Of a DNA stretch of 7,552 nt, positions 4,918-7,552 are shown piece by piece. This DNA is from an uncultured Bacilli bacterium (GTDB lineage Bacteria; Bacillota_I; Bacilli_A; RF39; UBA660): assembly GCA_947625395.1 (NCBI GenBank), contig CANQOD010000057.1, positions 1-7,552 of the forward strand, in the 5' to 3' direction. How positions within the stretch are numbered: position 1 is the first letter of the stretch; the number at the start of each line of letters is the position of its first letter. The position numbers were made by a program, and so were the translations under genes. The notes under the pieces were generated by a model, which was given only the letters and a program-made list of their open reading frames with translations, had not been told where the DNA came from and ran no database searches.

Positions 4918-7173
4918 TTAAGCATTGATGCCTTTGATTAATTTTTCTTCTAAATCATCATGATAGACTTTTTTCTTTTTTTCTTCTTTACCTACTTTTC
5001 TTTTTTCAATGTGATACCAAATGGTAGGTGCTAAGAAAATAGAAGAATATGTACCCGCAATCAAGCCAACTAACATGGCAATATTGAAGCTAAAAATCTC
5101 ATGGCTGCCTAAGAAGATTAAGGCTAAAACTGGTAACAAAGTTGTCACAGACGTATAGATGGTTCGAAGCATCATTTGCTGAATCGCTCGATTGGTTAAG
5201 CGTCTTAATTTTTCTTTGGTCATCTTGCGCATTTCAACTTTACTCATCTCTTCTCGAATTCGGTCAAAGACAACAATCGTATTATTGATGGAATAACCAA
5301 TAATTGCTAAGACAGCAGCAATAAACATGACGGAAATTTCAAGTTGCGTAATGGCAAAAACAGCAACCATCAAGAACGCATCATGTAACAGTGCTGATAC
5401 AGCGCCAACGCCATAGCTAAATTGAAAGCGGAAAGAGACATAGATAATAATGCCAATTAAAGATAAAAGAATGGAGAAAATTGCATTTCTAGCAAGTTCT
5501 TGTTTGACAACATTTGAAACAACTTCAATATTGACTTTTGCTTGGTATTTTTCTTCAAAATATTGATTGACTTCATTGACTTTGGTTCGTTCTAATACGT
5601 TTTTAACACGAACCGTTTTGCCACTACTTTGTTCTTCAATTTGAACTACCTCTAAGTCGAGCTTTTTAAAATCTTGTTTCAAATTTTTATTTGTAAGCAC
5701 TGCATCTGTTTCAATGGTCACATTACTTCCTGCTTGATAATCAATACCAAGATGCATTCCTTTCATACCAAAGAAGAGAACTCCTGTAAGGAAAACAAGG
5801 CAAGAAAAACCAATAAAGTAACGACCAATTTTTAAATAATCTCGTGGTGCTTTTTCTTCTGTTTTCGTATCTTTGATATCTTTACAATCATCTTTATCTA
5901 CGCGAAGAAAGAAATATAATTTATCATCAAAGTAGCCGTCTTTCACAAAAAGCTTTAAGAGTTGTCTAGTGATAAAAACCATTGTAAACATGGTAACTGC
6001 GATTGTAATGATTAACATCGTCGCAAAGCCTTTTACGCTACTCTCTCCAAAAATAAACATAATGACTGCAACTAAAAGCGTTGTCAAGTTGGAGTCTAAA
6101 ATCGTCTTAAAGCTTGCTTTACTACCTAGTTTAAAGGCAGTCTTTAAGCTTTTTCCGCGATATAGTTCTTCTTTAATTCGAGCATACATAATGACATTGG
6201 CATCCACAGCCATTCCAATTCCAAGAACTAACGCAGCAATTCCAGGAAGTGTTAAAACACCACCGACAACCCAAAACGTTAAAAAGACAAGGAACGTATA
6301 AAGTAAAACTGAAACGGCAGAAAGAAATCCTGCAAAATGATAAAGCGCTATTAGGAGAATAATGATTAACGTCACTCCAATAATTCCTGCTAAAAGGGTT
6401 CTCTCAAGTGTCGCATCTCCAAAAGAAGCCCCTACTGTTTTACTAGAAATCTCAGTCAGCTTTGTGGGAAGACTTCCTGAATTAATTAAATCGACTAAAT
6501 TTTGGGCATCTTCTTGGGTGAAGTTTCCTTGAATAATAACATCACTTGCAAATCCCTCATCAACAGTTGCAGCACTTAAACAGTTGGATTCACTTGTTCC
6601 ACAAGAACTTTGTTCTTGGCTATAACTATCTTTTCCCTCTTCAAAGTCCAACCAAATGACAATGCGATTATTTTCATAATCTTTGACTTTGTTGGTGACT
6701 TCAAAGAATTTATCTTTGTCACGAATGCTTAATAAAACTGCTGGATTTCCACTATTGTCTTGCGTCAGCTTAGAAGCACCGGCCTTTAAGACATCACTCG
6801 TCATTAATAAGTTATCATTGGTATCCCGAAATGTTAAAGAAGCAACAGTGGAAAGCTGCTCTCTAGCTGTTTCTTGGTCCGTTACACCTGCTAATTTGAC
6901 ACGGATTTTATCAGTTCCTTCCAAGATAATTTCCGGTTCACTGACGCCTAATAAATCAATTCGTTTGCTCATACTCTTATAAGTTGCTGTCATTTTTTCT
7001 TGATTCATTTTGCTTTTGTCAATAGAGGAAACTTGATATAAAACTTCAAAACCGCCTTGCAAATCAAGGCCAAAATTTAAGTTTTGAAAAAGAGGCACAA
7101 ATCCTAAACACATTAAAACTGTTGCCACAAATAATAAAATACTTTTTCCAATTGTTTTCATTCTTTTTCCCAT
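4918..7173 (-). CDS. secDF: Fused Sec translocon accessory protein SecDF
   Basis: A 751-residue fusion of SecD and SecF, the RND-like membrane complex that uses the proton gradient to pull proteins through SecYEG. The SecD half has TM1 (about 11-29), GLDLQGG (35-41), a large extracellular P1 region, and a TM2-6 block from about 260 to 400 containing VDAN with D324. A charged cytoplasmic linker (about 410-435) joins the SecF half: a TM near 440-465, GIDYQAG (476-482), a second extracellular domain, and a TM8-12 block from about 555 to 720 with SINNTIVVFDRIRE and R670. Position 631, normally the relay Asp in SIND, is Asn. C191 and C198 in P1 could form a disulfide. I chose ATG 7173 because the GTG of the longer frame (7182) is part of the Shine-Dalgarno site. 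The gene follows comN by 12 nt. Confidence 0.96.
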   Translation of the reverse strand: MGKRMKTIGKSILLFVATVLMCLGFVPLFQNLNFGLDLQGGFEVLYQVSSIDKSKMNQEKMTATYKSMSKRIDLLGVSEPEIILEGTDKIRVKLAGVTDQETAREQLSTVASLTFRDTNDNLLMTSDVLKAGASKLTQDNSGNPAVLLSIRDKDKFFEVTNKVKDYENNRIVIWLDFEEGKDSYSQEQSSCGTSESNCLSAATVDEGFASDVIIQGNFTQEDAQNLVDLINSGSLPTKLTEISSKTVGASFGDATLERTLLAGIIGVTLIIILLIALYHFAGFLSAVSVLLYTFLVFLTFWVVGGVLTLPGIAALVLGIGMAVDANVIMYARIKEELYRGKSLKTAFKLGSKASFKTILDSNLTTLLVAVIMFIFGESSVKGFATMLIITIAVTMFTMVFITRQLLKLFVKDGYFDDKLYFFLRVDKDDCKDIKDTKTEEKAPRDYLKIGRYFIGFSCLVFLTGVLFFGMKGMHLGIDYQAGSNVTIETDAVLTNKNLKQDFKKLDLEVVQIEEQSSGKTVRVKNVLERTKVNEVNQYFEEKYQAKVNIEVVSNVVKQELARNAIFSILLSLIGIIIYVSFRFQFSYGVGAVSALLHDAFLMVAVFAITQLEISVMFIAAVLAIIGYSINNTIVVFDRIREEMSKVEMRKMTKEKLRRLTNRAIQQMMLRTIYTSVTTLLPVLALIFLGSHEIFSFNIAMLVGLIAGTYSSIFLAPTIWYHIEKRKVGKEEKKKKVYHDDLEEKLIKGINA

Positions 7174-7178
7174 TCTTA

Positions 7179-7186
7179 CCACCTCT
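7179..7186 (-). promoter_or_regulatory. Ribosome binding site that fixes the secDF start at ATG 7173
   Basis: The minus strand reads AGAGGTGG, and AGAGG ends 8 nt before ATG 7173. The GTG that would start a longer frame (7182-7180) lies inside this site, so initiation there is unlikely. The site also touches the comN stop (TAA 7188-7186), which fits coupled translation. Confidence 0.75.
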
Positions 7187-7470
7187 TAAATTACTTCTAG
7201 TGAACGATTTTGATTGCTTGCTTGTTCTTCTTTTTGTTTCTTTTTTAGATATTGTTGAATCGTTTTAAATTCAACATGTAAAATATCAGAAACAACATCA
7301 GAAAGCATCAGTGAATGTCCTTTCTTCCATTTCTTCTCAATTAAACAATTCCAAATATCAATTTCCTTGATAGCAGGGTGTCCTGTTCGTTTCAACTCTT
7401 GCCGTTTTGCATTCAACGCCGGTCGCACTCTTTTATAAAGCTCTTCTCTAGAAGAAAATGAAAGCTCCAT
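7186..7470 (-). CDS. comN: ComN-like post-transcriptional regulator
   Basis: A small, basic 94-residue protein resembling the ComN/YrzD family of Bacilli (PF13797). The supporting pattern is an N-terminal helix with ELYKRVRPAL, then EIDIWNCLIEKKWKK, then LSDVVSDIL and a final helix with IQQYLKKKQ. The tail (EEQASNQNR) is polar and probably disordered. In B. subtilis ComN acts after transcription on comE competence mRNA and is found at division sites with DivIVA. Whether that role holds here is unknown, since nothing in the window concerns competence. Placement directly before secDF matches B. subtilis, which strengthens the call. I chose ATG 7470, with AGGAG 9 nt upstream; the longer frame from TTG 7476 leaves only 3 nt. 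It is the first gene of the visible operon. Confidence 0.8.
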   Translation of the reverse strand: MELSFSSREELYKRVRPALNAKRQELKRTGHPAIKEIDIWNCLIEKKWKKGHSLMLSDVVSDILHVEFKTIQQYLKKKQKEEQASNQNRSLEVI

Positions 7471-7479
7471 TTTCAACAG

Positions 7480-7485
7480 CTCCTT
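7480..7485 (-). promoter_or_regulatory. Ribosome binding site of comN
   Basis: The minus strand reads AAGGAG, 9 nt before ATG 7470 and only 3 nt before the in-frame TTG 7476. The spacing favours the ATG. Confidence 0.7.
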
Positions 7486-7498
7486 CCGAACTAATATT

Positions 7499-7527
7499 AT
7501 TATACTTCATCTCTATTGAAAACAAAA
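7499..7527 (-). promoter_or_regulatory. Candidate promoter of the comN-secDF-rel operon
   Basis: A perfect -10 TATAAT (7504-7499) lies upstream of comN. The best -35 at 17-nt spacing is the weak TTTTGT (7527-7522). Transcription would start near 7492, giving a leader of about 22 nt. The -10 lies in AT-rich sequence where such matches arise by chance, so confidence is moderate. Whether the operon extends past 7552 cannot be seen. Confidence 0.45.
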
Positions 7528-7552
7528 GAAAAATCGAAGAAAACTCTGATTC

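Noticed and set aside
7477..7552. Tail of an upstream minus-strand gene at the right edge
   Set aside because: Short frames are open there, including one ending in TAA within the -10 box, but about 20 codons without recognisable sequence cannot be called.
1..7552. A defence system, mobile element, CRISPR array or biosynthetic cluster
   Set aside because: All genes but one are recognisable core families in a conserved order. No transposase, integrase, repeat-spacer array or toxin-antitoxin pair is visible.

Overview
The window comes from a low-GC Gram-positive bacterium (Bacillota). The evidence is AT-rich sequence, AGAGG-type Shine-Dalgarno sites, a fused SecDF, a Rel-type bifunctional (p)ppGpp enzyme and a ComN-type small protein. 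TGA ends the dtd gene and Trp is encoded by TGG, so the code is standard rather than mycoplasmal. An unplaced member of the Bacilli or Erysipelotrichia fits best, but the exact lineage is inference.

Layout: every gene I can support lies on the minus strand, so the window is best read from right to left. A probable promoter at about 7499-7527 leads into comN (7470-7186), then secDF (7173-4918), an unrecognised 213-residue ORF (4901-4260), relA/rel (4185-2044), dtd (2044-1610) and an AI-2E-family membrane protein (1603-512). A rho-independent terminator at 488-511 abuts the last stop codon. Gaps between genes are 12, 16, 74, -1 and 6 nt, so this looks like one operon of about 7 kb. A separate transcription unit follows. 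It has an extended -10 promoter at 424-452, a short leader with a hairpin, and the first ~120 codons of an HD-domain protein cut off by the window edge.

How the genes relate: comN-secDF-(recJ-apt)-relA-dtd is the order I recall from Bacillus subtilis. The same backbone is present here, but recJ and apt are absent and the unknown ORF sits in their place; an AI-2E-family gene follows dtd. The cluster combines protein export (SecDF), the stringent response (Rel), tRNA proofreading (Dtd) and a membrane carrier of unknown substrate. They are probably co-expressed housekeeping functions rather than one pathway.

I see no mobile element, CRISPR array, RNA gene, prophage or defence locus. The points most worth a second look are the unrecognised ORF, an Asp-to-Asn change at the SecF proton-relay position of SecDF, and a 10-bp inverted repeat in front of rel. 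For comN, secDF and rel I used starts chosen by Shine-Dalgarno position, which are shorter than the longest reading frames. No stretch longer than 300 bases lacks a gene.
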